Of a stretch of DNA of 64,000 nt, positions 1 through 7,659 are shown in pieces. Every line of letters begins with the position of its first letter. Position 1 is the stretch's first letter. The DNA is from Nocardiopsis sp. FIRDI 009 (lineage in GTDB: Bacteria; Actinomycetota; Actinomycetes; Streptosporangiales; Streptosporangiaceae), in NCBI RefSeq assembly GCF_003386285.1, contig NZ_QPNC01000001.1, positions 248,001 through 312,000 of the forward strand, given 5' to 3'. Made by a program: the position numbers and the translations under genes. Below the pieces are notes generated by a model, which was not told where the DNA came from, searched no databases, and worked only from the letters and a program-made list of their open reading frames with translations.

Positions 1-84
1 TCAGCGCCGCACGGGACTGACCGGCGCGACGGGACGGACCGGCTCGCCATCGACAGAGGTGGCGAGCCGGGATAGAAAGGGCGG

Positions 85-1368
85 ATGATCCGATCGCGTT
101 CGTCCTCCTCGGCGCCCCCGGAGACGGCACCGCCCCCCGACGGGCTCCCCGGTCTGCGCGGGCGGGGGTTCGCCCTGCTCATCGCGGCCACGGCGGTCGG
201 GATGACCGGTTTCGCCGCCGTGCTCCCGCTCGTCCCCCTGTGGGCCTCGCGCGGCGGCGCGGGCGAGTTCGGCGCGGGCGGCACCACGGCGGCGTTCATG
301 CTCACCACCGTGCTCACCCAGCTCTGCATGCCCTGGCTGCTGGAACGCGGCGGCGGGTACCGGTGGGCGTTCCCGGTAGGGGCGTTCGTCATGGGCGCGC
401 CCACCCCCCTGTTCCCGGCGACGACCGACCTGGCGCCGCTCATCGCCCTGTCGGCCGTGCGCGGGGTCGGGTTCGGGATGGTGACGGTCGCCGGAACCGC
501 GCTGGCGGCCCGGTTGGTCCCCGGCGACCAGATGGGCCGGGCGACGGGCTACTACGGTCTGGCGGTCGGCCTGCCGCAGGTCCTCATCCTGCCCGGCGGC
601 GTGGGGGTCGCCCTCAACCTCGGGTTCGACACCGCGTTCTGGATCACCGGGTTGTGTTCGGTGGCGGGCAGCGCGCTGTCCGCGGGCGTCTGGTTCGCCG
701 ACGGGGGCCGCAACCGACCGGCCCTGCGGGGAGCGGGCCGCGGACGGGGCTCCGCGGCCCGGACCGGGCGCGTGCCGTTCTCGGCGCTGGCCGCCCCGCT
801 CGTCCTCATGCTGCTGACCGCCTCGGCGGCCAGTGCCGTCGTCACCTTCGTGGCGATCCCCCTGGAAGGCGCCGCGTGGCTGGTCAGCGGTGTACTGGCG
901 ACCTACGCGCTGGGCGCCGTCGTCGGGCGGTGGAGCGCGGGGAGTCTGCACGACCGCCTCCGCCGGAGCCTCCTGCTCATGCCGGGCGTGGCCGTCGCGG
1001 CGGCCGGGACGGCCCTGACGAGTGCGGCCCTGTGGTGGCAGGACGACGGTGGCAGACCGGGGGTCGGGGTGGCGGTCCTGGCTGTGGCCGGCGCCGCCGT
1101 GTTCGGCCTCGGCTTCGGCGCCGTGCAGAACGAGACGGTCACCCTCATGCTCAACCGTGCCGGTCCGGCGGGGTTCGGTCGGGCCAGCGCGGTGTGGAAC
1201 ATCGGTTTCGACGGGGGCACGGGCGCCGGGGCGATGGGCCTGGGGCTGGTCATCCAGCTGCTCGGGTACGGACCGGCCTTCGCACTCACGGCGGTGGCGC
1301 TGGCGGCGGCCCTCCCGCTCGCCCGCGCCGGAGGACCCGTCCGGTCCGGGGCGGAGACCCGACGCTAG
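85..1368 (+). CDS. MFS transporter
   Basis: A 427-residue integral membrane protein with about 12 hydrophobic segments rich in Gly, Ala, Leu and Val. The layout is that of a major facilitator exporter: two six-helix halves joined by a basic loop near residues 210-230 (Arg/Gly-rich). The usual MFS loop 2-3 basic motif is weak. The substrate cannot be read from sequence. The ATG at 85 follows an AAAGGG ribosome binding site by 4 nt. The stop codon overlaps the stop of the convergent neighbour in a shared CTAG at 1365-1368, so no terminator fits between them. An antibiotic or metabolite efflux role is only the family default. Confidence 0.85.
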   Translation: MIRSRSSSSAPPETAPPPDGLPGLRGRGFALLIAATAVGMTGFAAVLPLVPLWASRGGAGEFGAGGTTAAFMLTTVLTQLCMPWLLERGGGYRWAFPVGAFVMGAPTPLFPATTDLAPLIALSAVRGVGFGMVTVAGTALAARLVPGDQMGRATGYYGLAVGLPQVLILPGGVGVALNLGFDTAFWITGLCSVAGSALSAGVWFADGGRNRPALRGAGRGRGSAARTGRVPFSALAAPLVLMLLTASAASAVVTFVAIPLEGAAWLVSGVLATYALGAVVGRWSAGSLHDRLRRSLLLMPGVAVAAAGTALTSAALWWQDDGGRPGVGVAVLAVAGAAVFGLGFGAVQNETVTLMLNRAGPAGFGRASAVWNIGFDGGTGAGAMGLGLVIQLLGYGPAFALTAVALAAALPLARAGGPVRSGAETRR

Positions 1369-2327
1369 TACGAGCTGATGTGCACGTGGTCGTAGTGGTT
1401 CTGGGTGTTGTCGCCGCGGTCGTTCATGAACACCCACCGCGGGTTGGACTGCTGCCAGATCCGCTGGCGCCAGATCACGTAGTCCACACCCCACGCGGCG
1501 GCGTTGTCGATCGCGTACTGGGCGATCTGGTCCCCGAGGGCCTGGTTCTCCGCCGAGGGCATCGCGCCGCCGGAGCTCATCATGAAGTCGCAGGCGCGGC
1601 CGTCGCCGTGGTCGTCGGCGCTGGGCCGCCAGCAGCCCACGGGGTAGGGCGCGCCGTAGGCCATGATGATGTTGTCCCGGATCGCGGCCATGCGCGGCGT
1701 GGTGGACTCCCAGCCGCCGCCCCGGGCGCTGTCGGGGATGGTGCCGTTCCCGGGGGTCTCGGGGACCTGGGACTCCTCGTACTCCCGGATCCGCTCCTCG
1801 ACCTCCTCGCGCTGCTCCTCCAGCGTCTCGACGAGCTCGGCGGCCTCCGCCAGCTCCTCGTTCAGCTCCTCGGTGACCTCCTGCTGCTCCCGGTGGGTGT
1901 CGACGAGGTCGGAGATGTGCTCGGACTGGCTCTCGCTGATGTAGGCGACGGTCGCGGCGTCGGTGTACATCCGCTCGGGGTCGCTGGAGAAGACGATCTG
2001 GAGGCTGGGGAGGAATCCGTCGCTCTTGTACCGGGAGGCGGCGATCGCGGACACACCGCTCCGGGACTCCTCCAGCCGCTCCTCGATCTCCGCCAGGTCC
2101 TCCTCGGCCTGCTCGACCCGGTCCCGGATCTCGTTGAACTGGAGCAGTTCGCCGTTGTAGGACTCCTCCAGTTCCTCCGCGCGCTCCGTCAGCTCGTCGA
2201 TGTCGACCTCGTCCGGCTCGGCCGCGGCGGATGAGGGCAGGGCGACCAGGACGGCCGCCGCGATGCCGGTGACGGTGAGCGCGCAGCGCCGGGCGCGCCG
2301 CGGGACGGGGTGAGAGGAGGGTGTCAT
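1365..2327 (-). CDS. secreted coiled-coil protein with peptidase-like C-terminal domain
   Basis: A 320-residue exported protein. Residues 1-37 look like a signal peptide: an Arg-rich n-region, a hydrophobic core, then SSAAA. Residues 40-185 are a Glu-rich coiled coil. A linker (PETPGNG) leads to a compact C-terminal domain containing GCWRP, DDHGDGRACDF, WGVDYVIW and, at the end, NHYDHVHIS. The His/Asp pattern resembles the ARB_07466-like, peptidase M15-like domain of actinobacterial cell-wall proteins, so a peptidoglycan-related extracellular role is inferred. It is transcribed alone, with a candidate promoter about 140 nt upstream. The substrate is unknown and catalytic competence is unproven. 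Confidence 0.8.
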   Translation of the reverse strand: MTPSSHPVPRRARRCALTVTGIAAAVLVALPSSAAAEPDEVDIDELTERAEELEESYNGELLQFNEIRDRVEQAEEDLAEIEERLEESRSGVSAIAASRYKSDGFLPSLQIVFSSDPERMYTDAATVAYISESQSEHISDLVDTHREQQEVTEELNEELAEAAELVETLEEQREEVEERIREYEESQVPETPGNGTIPDSARGGGWESTTPRMAAIRDNIIMAYGAPYPVGCWRPSADDHGDGRACDFMMSSGGAMPSAENQALGDQIAQYAIDNAAAWGVDYVIWRQRIWQQSNPRWVFMNDRGDNTQNHYDHVHISSY

Positions 2328-2428
2328 GGCTGCTCCGAGGACGGTCCACGCGCGACCCGTCCCCGCCGACCGCGGTGTGCGGGGGTGTCGTGGGGGCGGG
2401 GGTGGAGGATCGACATGCCTTGGGTGGT

Positions 2429-2446
2429 CCCCGCGTGATCGCGGGG
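2429..2446 (-). other. perfect hairpin in the 5' leader of the secreted coiled-coil gene
   Basis: CCCCGCG and CGCGGGG flank a TGAT loop, a perfect 7-bp stem about 100 nt upstream of the start at 2327. It could be a leader structure or chance in GC-rich DNA. The conserved 3' half of a c-di-AMP (ydaO) riboswitch is not present. Confidence 0.4.
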
Positions 2447-2466
2447 GAGGGGCGGGGCCGTGTCCG

Positions 2467-2494
2467 AAGATACCCGCTTCCCGGGGATGTGTCG
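2467..2494 (-). promoter_or_regulatory. candidate promoter of the secreted coiled-coil gene
   Basis: On the minus strand CGACAC (2494-2489) and TATCTT (2472-2467) are spaced 16 nt apart. This resembles a housekeeping -35/-10 pair and would give a leader of about 130 nt. The assignment rests on pattern only. Confidence 0.3.
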
Positions 2495-2575
2495 TTGTCG
2501 TCCGGTGTGCCGAGGTCCGGCGGCCGGGGGCCGGATCCGTGGCCGGCTCCCCCTCCCGGAACGGCGGCGGGGTGG

Positions 2576-3136
2576 TCAGCCCCTGCCGCCGAACGCGCTG
2601 GGGAGCGCGCCACCGGCCGGGGCCGAGGGGGCCGCCTGCGCGGGGAGGAACCAGGACGAGCGGCGGATGTCACGCATCGCGCGCTTGCGCTCCTCGGCGT
2701 CCAGCCGGTCGATGTAGAGCATGCCGTCCAGGTGGTCGGTCTCGTGCTGGAGACAGCGCGCCATGAGCCCGGTGCCCTCGACGGTGACCGGCTCGTTGCG
2801 CAGGTCGACACCGGTGACGACGGCGCGCTGGGCCCGTCGGGTGGGGTACCACAGCTCGGGCACGGAGAGGCAGCCCTCCTCGCCCTCCTGGACCTCCTCG
2901 GACACCTCCGCGATGCGCGGGTTGATCACGTAGCCGAGGCGCCCCTCGACGTTGTAGGCGAACACACGCAGCCCGATCCCGATCTGGGTGGCGGCCACCC
3001 CGGCGCGGCCGGGGGCGTCCACGGTGTCCAGCAGGTCCCGCACCACGGACTCGGTGTGCTGGTCGAAACGGGTGACGGGCGTGGTCGGGGTGACGAGTAC
3101 GGGGTCGCCGAACCGGACGATGGGGCGCATGGTCAT
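2576..3136 (-). CDS. def: peptide deformylase
   Basis: A 186-residue iron-dependent deformylase that removes the N-formyl group from nascent proteins. All three family motifs are present: AGVAATQIG (motif 1), EGCLSVPE (motif 2, metal-binding Cys) and QHETDHLDG (motif 3, HExxH-type metal ligands and catalytic Glu). The C-terminal tail beyond the catalytic core is Pro/Ala/Gly-rich. The ATG at 3136 was chosen because TAATCT (3149-3144) lies 7 nt upstream and no Shine-Dalgarno is present, which suggests a leaderless mRNA; the ATG at 3142 is an alternative. It stands alone, so it may be a secondary deformylase rather than the def-fmt copy. Confidence 0.93.
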   Translation of the reverse strand: MTMRPIVRFGDPVLVTPTTPVTRFDQHTESVVRDLLDTVDAPGRAGVAATQIGIGLRVFAYNVEGRLGYVINPRIAEVSEEVQEGEEGCLSVPELWYPTRRAQRAVVTGVDLRNEPVTVEGTGLMARCLQHETDHLDGMLYIDRLDAEERKRAMRDIRRSSWFLPAQAAPSAPAGGALPSAFGGRG

Positions 3137-3143
3137 GCCCATC

Positions 3144-3149
3144 AGATTA
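3144..3149 (-). promoter_or_regulatory. -10 element of a leaderless promoter for def
   Basis: TAATCT on the minus strand ends 7 nt before the ATG at 3136. Transcription would then begin at or next to the start codon. No clear -35 box is seen. Confidence 0.45.
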
Positions 3150-3213
3150 GGACATGGTCGGCGCTCCCGTTCCACGGGCGGGGCGGGTGCGGTGGCCCCG
3201 GCCGGGGCGGGGC

Positions 3214-4026
3214 TCAGACGGCCATGCCGGGGCGCAGGGCGTCGTCCAGGACCATCTCGATGTAGTCCAGGGCGGCCCGGCGCCGGGCGAGCGCGCTCTC
3301 GTACAGGGAGGGGGCCTGGGCGCTCCGGCGGACGCGCAGGCACTCGTTGACGATGCGCTGCCACCGCTCGGGGAAGGCGTGCAGGGCGTAGGCGCCCGCA
3401 CCGGACTTGGAGGTGATCTCCCCGGTCTTGAGCGTGAAGTGCAGGCGGCTGACGCTGAGCACGCTCCAGGAGGGGGCGAGGGAGCCGAGGACGGCCAGGC
3501 CGCGCGGGGTCACCAGGCGGCCCGCCTTCTCCCGCCAGCGGCGCCACTGCTCGTCGAGCGACCCCAGGGACCAGGTGCGCAGACTCTCCGGTTCGTCCCA
3601 CACGTCGAGTTCGAGGGGATGCGGTCCGCGCACCGTGACGCCGCGGTCGGCGAGGACGTGCCAGGTGACGGGGTTGACGTCGTTGCTGGCCCGGGCCCGG
3701 AAGCGTCCGGCGGTGACCGAGGCGACCGAGCCGCAGGCGGCGGGGTCGCGGGTGAGGTCGTCCCAGGTGACGTGGATGCCGTTGAACTGGGGACGGGGGA
3801 CGTCGGCGCGGGTGAGGGCGTGGGCGCGGCGCAGGAGCTCCAGCTCCGGCTGTCCCGGGGCGCGCGAGGTGACGATGACGAAGTCGACGTCGCTGGTGTG
3901 CGGACGGAAGTCGCCGAGGGCGACCGAACCGGTCAGATAGAGGCCTTCGACCAGACCCGGGGCGGTCCGGTCCGCGTGGGCGAGGAAGGTCTGGGCCAGC
4001 GTCTGCACCCGAGGGTGGACGGCCAT
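3214..4026 (-). CDS. nucleotidyltransferase domain protein (aminoglycoside adenylyltransferase-like)
   Basis: A 270-residue cytosolic protein. The N-terminal nucleotidyltransferase signature GSVALGDFRP...SDVDF lies near residues 30-50 and supplies the Gly-Ser and the Asp-x-Asp metal ligands of the pol-beta superfamily. The C-terminal two-thirds is helical and ends LDYIEMVLDD, as in the DUF4111/AadA C-terminal fold. The family transfers AMP to aminoglycosides or to unknown acceptors, so resistance is possible but not shown. The ATG at 4026 follows a GGAG site; an upstream extension of the frame is Pro/Arg-rich and does not look coding. It is divergent from the cbiX-like gene across an 818-bp gap. 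Confidence 0.8.
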   Translation of the reverse strand: MAVHPRVQTLAQTFLAHADRTAPGLVEGLYLTGSVALGDFRPHTSDVDFVIVTSRAPGQPELELLRRAHALTRADVPRPQFNGIHVTWDDLTRDPAACGSVASVTAGRFRARASNDVNPVTWHVLADRGVTVRGPHPLELDVWDEPESLRTWSLGSLDEQWRRWREKAGRLVTPRGLAVLGSLAPSWSVLSVSRLHFTLKTGEITSKSGAGAYALHAFPERWQRIVNECLRVRRSAQAPSLYESALARRRAALDYIEMVLDDALRPGMAV

Positions 4027-4844
4027 GCTCACTCCAGTCAGGATGGTTCGGTGGATCGGCGGGTCGTGCTCGCCCGGTGTGGGGAAGCCGGGACGCGGCG
4101 ACCCGGGGGATTCCCGTGGCGCGTGTGCTTCGGGAAGCCCCCGTTTGAGGTCAAGTGTGGTTGGCGTGGAGGGGGTTGGCAAGTGATCACGCCGGACTTG
4201 CCCCCTGTCTCCCCACGTCAGGTGGTGTGCGGTTACGGGAGGGAAGGGGAGCGTACACCCTTGACAGGGATGCTTCCCGTGTGCAACAGCCGGACGTGAA
4301 CCCCTCACGTGCGGGCGTGGTCGGTGTCGCGTCCGGCGGGCGGCCGGGGCGCGCGTCACCCTTCGCGGGTGGGTCGGCGTCGGGACCGACGCGGTGCGCG
4401 GATCGGGTCCGCGTGTTCGGAATCATGTGCACCTGCTCCGTGCATATGCATTTGAATTTCTTTGCTCCGACTTTTCTCTGGAGAACTTTCCCGGCAAATC
4501 GTACGCCGGGGCGGGCGTATTCGGCGTGATCTCCCTCCGGTCCCATTCCCCGCCTCCGTGCGGGCGCCGGACGTCGTGCCTGGGTGCGCCCGGAGTGGTC
4601 GGTGGTGACCTGGGGGCGGGCTCGGCGCACGGCCGCCGTGCGGCGTACGCCACTCCGCGGCGATGTAGACACGTCACGTTTTTTCGGCGATTGTTATGGT
4701 TCACCAAGAGAACCCCTGGTGATAACCATCACAGCCATTGTCTGATGTTTTCCCCGGCGTAACACAGGGGCACTCCCCCGAAACTGGGCCGCTTTACGCT
4801 CGCGGAGGACGGCAGATACGCACAGCGATTCCAAGGAGCCGCAC
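4027..4844. other. 818-bp divergent intergenic region with a lower-GC island
   Basis: No convincing gene is seen here. Positions about 4428-4505 are clearly AT-richer than the surroundings and include the palindrome TGCATATGCA at 4442-4451. TTGACA occurs at 4261-4266 without a convincing -10. The minus strand near 4294-4278 carries TGTTGCACAC followed by GGGAAGC, and the same motif recurs at 49611-49627. The region probably holds promoters for both flanking genes; the AT-rich patch could be acquired DNA. Confidence 0.5.
4697..4728. promoter_or_regulatory. inverted repeat upstream of the cbiX-like gene
   Basis: TGGTTCACCA (4697-4706) faces TGGTGATAACCA (4717-4728). The inner CACCA/TGGTG arms pair perfectly around a 10-nt spacer, and the outer TGGTT/AACCA arms pair with a 2-nt bulge. 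It could be an operator or an RNA hairpin. It sits about 115 nt before the start at 4845. Confidence 0.45.
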
Positions 4845-5522
4845 ATGGTCCCCACGATGGTCCTCGTAGCCGACGATTCGCGTGACGCCCACCGACGGGA
4901 GGCCCTGTGCGGTCTGGCCGAGGCGGTGGCCGACCGGGGCGAGGCTCCCGTGGTCCCGGCCTTCGGCAGCCCCGACGAGGTCGCCTCGGCACTCCGATCC
5001 GTTACCGGCCCCAAGGTGGTCGTCCCCGCCTTCGTCGCCGGGGGCGACGTGGCCAGCGCGCACCTGTTCTCCCGGCTCGACCTCGCCCACCTGGAGAACT
5101 CCTGCCACACCCCGCCGCTGGGCGCGGTGCCCTCCATCGTCGCCGACCTCGCCGGGCGGCTCGCGGAGTCGGGCTGGAGCCCGCAGGACGGTGTGGTCCT
5201 GGCGGCCGACGGCACCACCGGAGCCGAGGAGCGCCAGGTGGTCATGGACGTGGCCCGCATGCTGAGCCGACGCCTGGGCGCACCGGTCCAGGTCGGCTAC
5301 CTGCGTACCTGGGCGCCCTCGGTCTTCGACGCCGTCGACCGACTGCGCCGCGACGGCCGCGAGCGCGTCGCGGTCGCCGCGTGGCGGCTGGTTGACGGTC
5401 CCGACTTCGACCTGCTCCGGGGGCTGGACGTCACCGCACTGACCGCGCCGCTGTGGCCGTCCGAGCTGGTCGTGGACACCCTGCTCGCCCAGCACCGGGC
5501 GGCGAAGGGCCGACTGGACTGA
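4845..5522 (+). CDS. CbiX-like sirohydrochlorin chelatase family protein
   Basis: A 225-residue protein with the duplicated alpha/beta chelatase fold. It opens MVLVADDSRD where family members usually have HGS, and its first half contains VVPAFVAGGDVASAHL. The second half repeats the pattern (VVLAADGTTGAEERQVV, then VAVAAWRLVDG). The family inserts Co or Fe into sirohydrochlorin for cobalamin or siroheme synthesis. Here the first-half metal-binding His appears replaced by Asp and histidines are sparse (SAHL, NSCHTPP), so activity is uncertain. The start follows AAGGAG by 6 nt. No other cobalamin or siroheme biosynthesis genes adjoin it. Confidence 0.72.
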   Translation: MVPTMVLVADDSRDAHRREALCGLAEAVADRGEAPVVPAFGSPDEVASALRSVTGPKVVVPAFVAGGDVASAHLFSRLDLAHLENSCHTPPLGAVPSIVADLAGRLAESGWSPQDGVVLAADGTTGAEERQVVMDVARMLSRRLGAPVQVGYLRTWAPSVFDAVDRLRRDGRERVAVAAWRLVDGPDFDLLRGLDVTALTAPLWPSELVVDTLLAQHRAAKGRLD

Positions 5523-5531
5523 ACGTCGGAG

Positions 5532-5575
5532 ACCGTTACTGGAGCCATGCGGAACCGTTACTGGGGCCATGCGGA
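5532..5575. repeat. tandem 22-bp direct repeat
   Basis: Two abutting 22-bp copies (5532-5553 and 5554-5575), each starting ACCGTTACTGG, differ at one base. They begin 9 nt after the cbiX-like stop. The GTTACTGG core resembles one half of the perfect palindrome at 53713-53730, so an operator pair is possible. The remaining 5576-5814 sequence before the kinase gene shows nothing recognisable. Confidence 0.6.
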
Positions 5576-5814
5576 TGGGTATGGAAGCAACGGGCGGGAA
5601 TTCTCCGCACCCACGAAGCCACATCCGTTCCGCTCCGGTCGACGCACGGAGCGGCACGGGTTCGGATACGGCCCCTCACGAGGTCGCGGCCTCCTGTGAC
5701 CCTGGCACGAAGGTCCCCCCGCCGCCGACCCCGGCCACGAGGGACGTCGTCACGCGCGCGACCGCCGACCCGCGTTGGGGGCCCGGCCCCGGTCGGCGTC
5801 GACGTGAGCGAACC

Positions 5815-5820
5815 TAAGGT
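5815..5820 (+). promoter_or_regulatory. -10 element of a leaderless promoter for the APH(6)-like gene
   Basis: TAAGGT ends 6 nt before the ATG at 5827, and no Shine-Dalgarno is present. The same hexamer and spacing recur before the 3-hydroxyacyl-CoA dehydrogenase at 53852. Confidence 0.45.
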
Positions 5821-5826
5821 GGATGT

Positions 5827-6771
5827 ATGAACGACGTCACAGCGCAGTTCGTCGACGACCACCAGCGTCGTCGTCTGGAACGGCGCTTCGGCGGCCACGT
5901 GACCGAATGGCTGTCCGAGCTCCCCGCCGTCGTGGAGAAGCTCGCGACGGAGTGGCGACTCACCGTCGACGGAGGGGCCCCACACGGCCGCACGGCCGTC
6001 GTCGTGTACGTCACCCTGTCCGACGGCCGCGAGGGCGTCCTCAAACTCTCCCCGGACAGCGGGCTCGCGGTCACCGAGGCCAACATGCTGCGGATGTGGG
6101 CCCCCTCCCACCGGGTGCCCGAGGTGTGGGACCTGGACTCCGAGCGCGGCGCCATCCTCATGGAGCGCGTCGAGGGGGAGACGGTCGCGGACATCGGGGC
6201 GGTCCCGCCCATGGTGACCATCGGGACCCTCATCGCCCAGCTCCACGGGGTGGAGGTGTCCCGGAGCCAGCTCCTGGAGCTGCGCCCCCTCATGGCGCGG
6301 GTGCAGTTCATCTTCGACCTGTGGAACCGCGAACGCAACGAGGGGCCCGCGGCCAAGGTCATCTCGACCACCGCCCTGCACCAGGGCTACTGCCGCGCCC
6401 GCGCCCTGGCCATCGGCGAGACCGACGTCGTCCCCCTGCACGGCGACCTGCACCCCGGCAACGTGCTCGACGGCGGTCCGCGCGGCCTGGTCGCGCTCGA
6501 CCCGCGCGCCTGCGTGGGCGACGGCGCGGCCGACGCCGTGGACTGGGCGGTGTGGAAGGCGACGAGCGTCGCCGAGGTGGAACGGCGCGTCGAGGTGCTC
6601 TCCCGGACGATGGGGGTGGACGGCGACCGGATGATGGAGTGGGTGCGCGCGTTCGCGCCGTGCCTCGCCGTCGCCAAGGTCAACCGTGCGCAGAGCCACA
6701 CCGACGAGTTCGAGACCCTCATGGACCTGATGTCGGGCGACCGGGTCCTGGCCCGGCCCCACCCCCGGTGA
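5827..6771 (+). CDS. APH(6)/hydroxyurea-type phosphotransferase
   Basis: A 314-residue kinase-like protein of the streptomycin 6-phosphotransferase family. The N-lobe contains GVLKLSPD with the ATP-binding Lys and a following helix Glu (TEANML). The Brenner motif HGDLHPGNVL at about residues 205-214 supplies the catalytic Asp, and ALDPRACVGD about 15 residues later supplies the metal-binding Asp, as in APH(6) enzymes. The family phosphorylates streptomycin or related small molecules; no biosynthetic cluster is nearby, so this is either intrinsic resistance or a housekeeping small-molecule kinase. It is apparently leaderless. Interspersed repeat copy A begins just after the stop. Confidence 0.85.
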   Translation: MNDVTAQFVDDHQRRRLERRFGGHVTEWLSELPAVVEKLATEWRLTVDGGAPHGRTAVVVYVTLSDGREGVLKLSPDSGLAVTEANMLRMWAPSHRVPEVWDLDSERGAILMERVEGETVADIGAVPPMVTIGTLIAQLHGVEVSRSQLLELRPLMARVQFIFDLWNRERNEGPAAKVISTTALHQGYCRARALAIGETDVVPLHGDLHPGNVLDGGPRGLVALDPRACVGDGAADAVDWAVWKATSVAEVERRVEVLSRTMGVDGDRMMEWVRAFAPCLAVAKVNRAQSHTDEFETLMDLMSGDRVLARPHPR

Positions 6772-6801
6772 CCCCCGCCGCTTCGCTGAGGTGGGAGCCC
6801 G

Positions 6802-6975
6802 CCCCGCGGTGACCCCCGGGGTCTTCGTCCGGGCGCCGGCAGGGTTCTGCACGACGAGGCGAGCCGCGTGGCGAGGAACGAGCGACAGGCGCGGCCGAGG
6901 AGGAAGAACCCCTGCCTCTTCGGGCGCCCGAACACGGTCCGAAGCGAAGCGGAGGACCAAAGCAAGCACTGCCTA
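6802..6975 (-). repeat. interspersed intergenic repeat, copy A
   Basis: This belongs to a family of four related segments in the window (also 30160-30310, 37556-37700 and 48784-48864). Read on the minus strand it begins at the kdpE stop codon (TAGGCAGTG). It then carries the conserved blocks GGTCCTCCGC, GGACCGTGTTCGGGCGCCCG and TCGCTCGTTCCTCGCC. It contains no gene of its own and lies between two convergent genes. Confidence 0.75.
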
Positions 6976-7659
6976 GTCGTCCGCTCCCGGCGTCTCGAAG
7001 CGGTACCCGCGGCCCGCCTCGGTGATGAGGTAGCGCGGTCGCGCCGGATCGGGCTCCAGCTTCCTGCGCAGCTGCGCCAGGTACACCCGCAGGTAGTTGG
7101 TCTCGCTCTGGTAGGCGGGGCCCCACACGTCGTGCAGGAGCTGGCGCTGGCTGACCAGCTGGCCGGGGCGCCGGGCCAGGATCTCCAGGATGTGCCACTC
7201 CGTGGGGGTGAGCCGCACCTCCTCGCCGTCCCGCACCACCCGCTTGGCGCCCAGGTCCACGGTGAAGGACGGCGTGCGCACCACCGGCGCCTCCTCCAGG
7301 CGGACCGACCGCCGCTCCGCCGCGCGCATCCGCGCCAGCAGCTCGTCCATGCCGAACGGTTTGGTGACGTAGTCGTCCGCGCCCGAGTCCAGGCAGCGCA
7401 CCTTCTCCCCGGCCGAGTGGCGCGCCGACAGCACGATGATCGGCACCTGGGACCACCCGCGGAGCCGCTGGATCACCTCCATGCCCTCCATGTCGGGCAG
7501 CCCGAGATCCAACAGGACCACGTCCGGGTGGTGTTCCGCCGCCAGGCGCAGCGCCGAGGCGCCGTCGGGAGCGGTGTCCACGTCGTGTCCGCGCGCCCGC
7601 AGGTTGATGCGCATCGCGCGGATGATCTGCATATCGTCGTCAACGACCAGGACCCGCAT
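6973..7659 (-). CDS. kdpE: KdpE-like response regulator
   Basis: A 228-residue OmpR/PhoB-type regulator. The receiver domain (1-120) has VDDD near the N-terminus, the phosphoacceptor Asp in LLDLGLPD and the switch Lys in TKPFGMDE. The C-terminal winged helix (about 130-225) contains LTPTEWHILEIL and TNYLRVYLAQLRRKLE. In the family it activates kdpFABC, the high-affinity K+ pump, under K+ limitation or osmotic stress. The ATG at 7659 lies inside the end of kdpD (20-nt overlap), so translation is probably coupled. No kdpFABC genes are in this window, so the target is distant or has been reassigned. Confidence 0.88.
   Translation of the reverse strand: MRVLVVDDDMQIIRAMRINLRARGHDVDTAPDGASALRLAAEHHPDVVLLDLGLPDMEGMEVIQRLRGWSQVPIIVLSARHSAGEKVRCLDSGADDYVTKPFGMDELLARMRAAERRSVRLEEAPVVRTPSFTVDLGAKRVVRDGEEVRLTPTEWHILEILARRPGQLVSQRQLLHDVWGPAYQSETNYLRVYLAQLRRKLEPDPARPRYLITEAGRGYRFETPGADD

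Noticed and set aside
2328..2575. Possible c-di-AMP (ydaO) riboswitch before the secreted coiled-coil gene
   Set aside because: A GCGGGGACC-like segment is present, but the conserved 3' half of the motif could not be found.
1..2811. Long minus-strand open frame (about 936 codons) at the window start
   Set aside because: It is low-complexity Arg/Gly/Pro sequence antisense to the MFS gene and in an alternative frame of the coiled-coil gene; no start or motif supports it.
4729..4844. Cobalamin riboswitch before the cbiX-like gene
   Set aside because: No B12-box-like sequence or matching stems were seen.
6719..7456. Conserved-looking peptide (SLVPR, FGPCSGAR) translated from repeat copies
   Set aside because: The conservation is of the DNA repeat in all frames; no shared start, ribosome site or frame preservation is seen.
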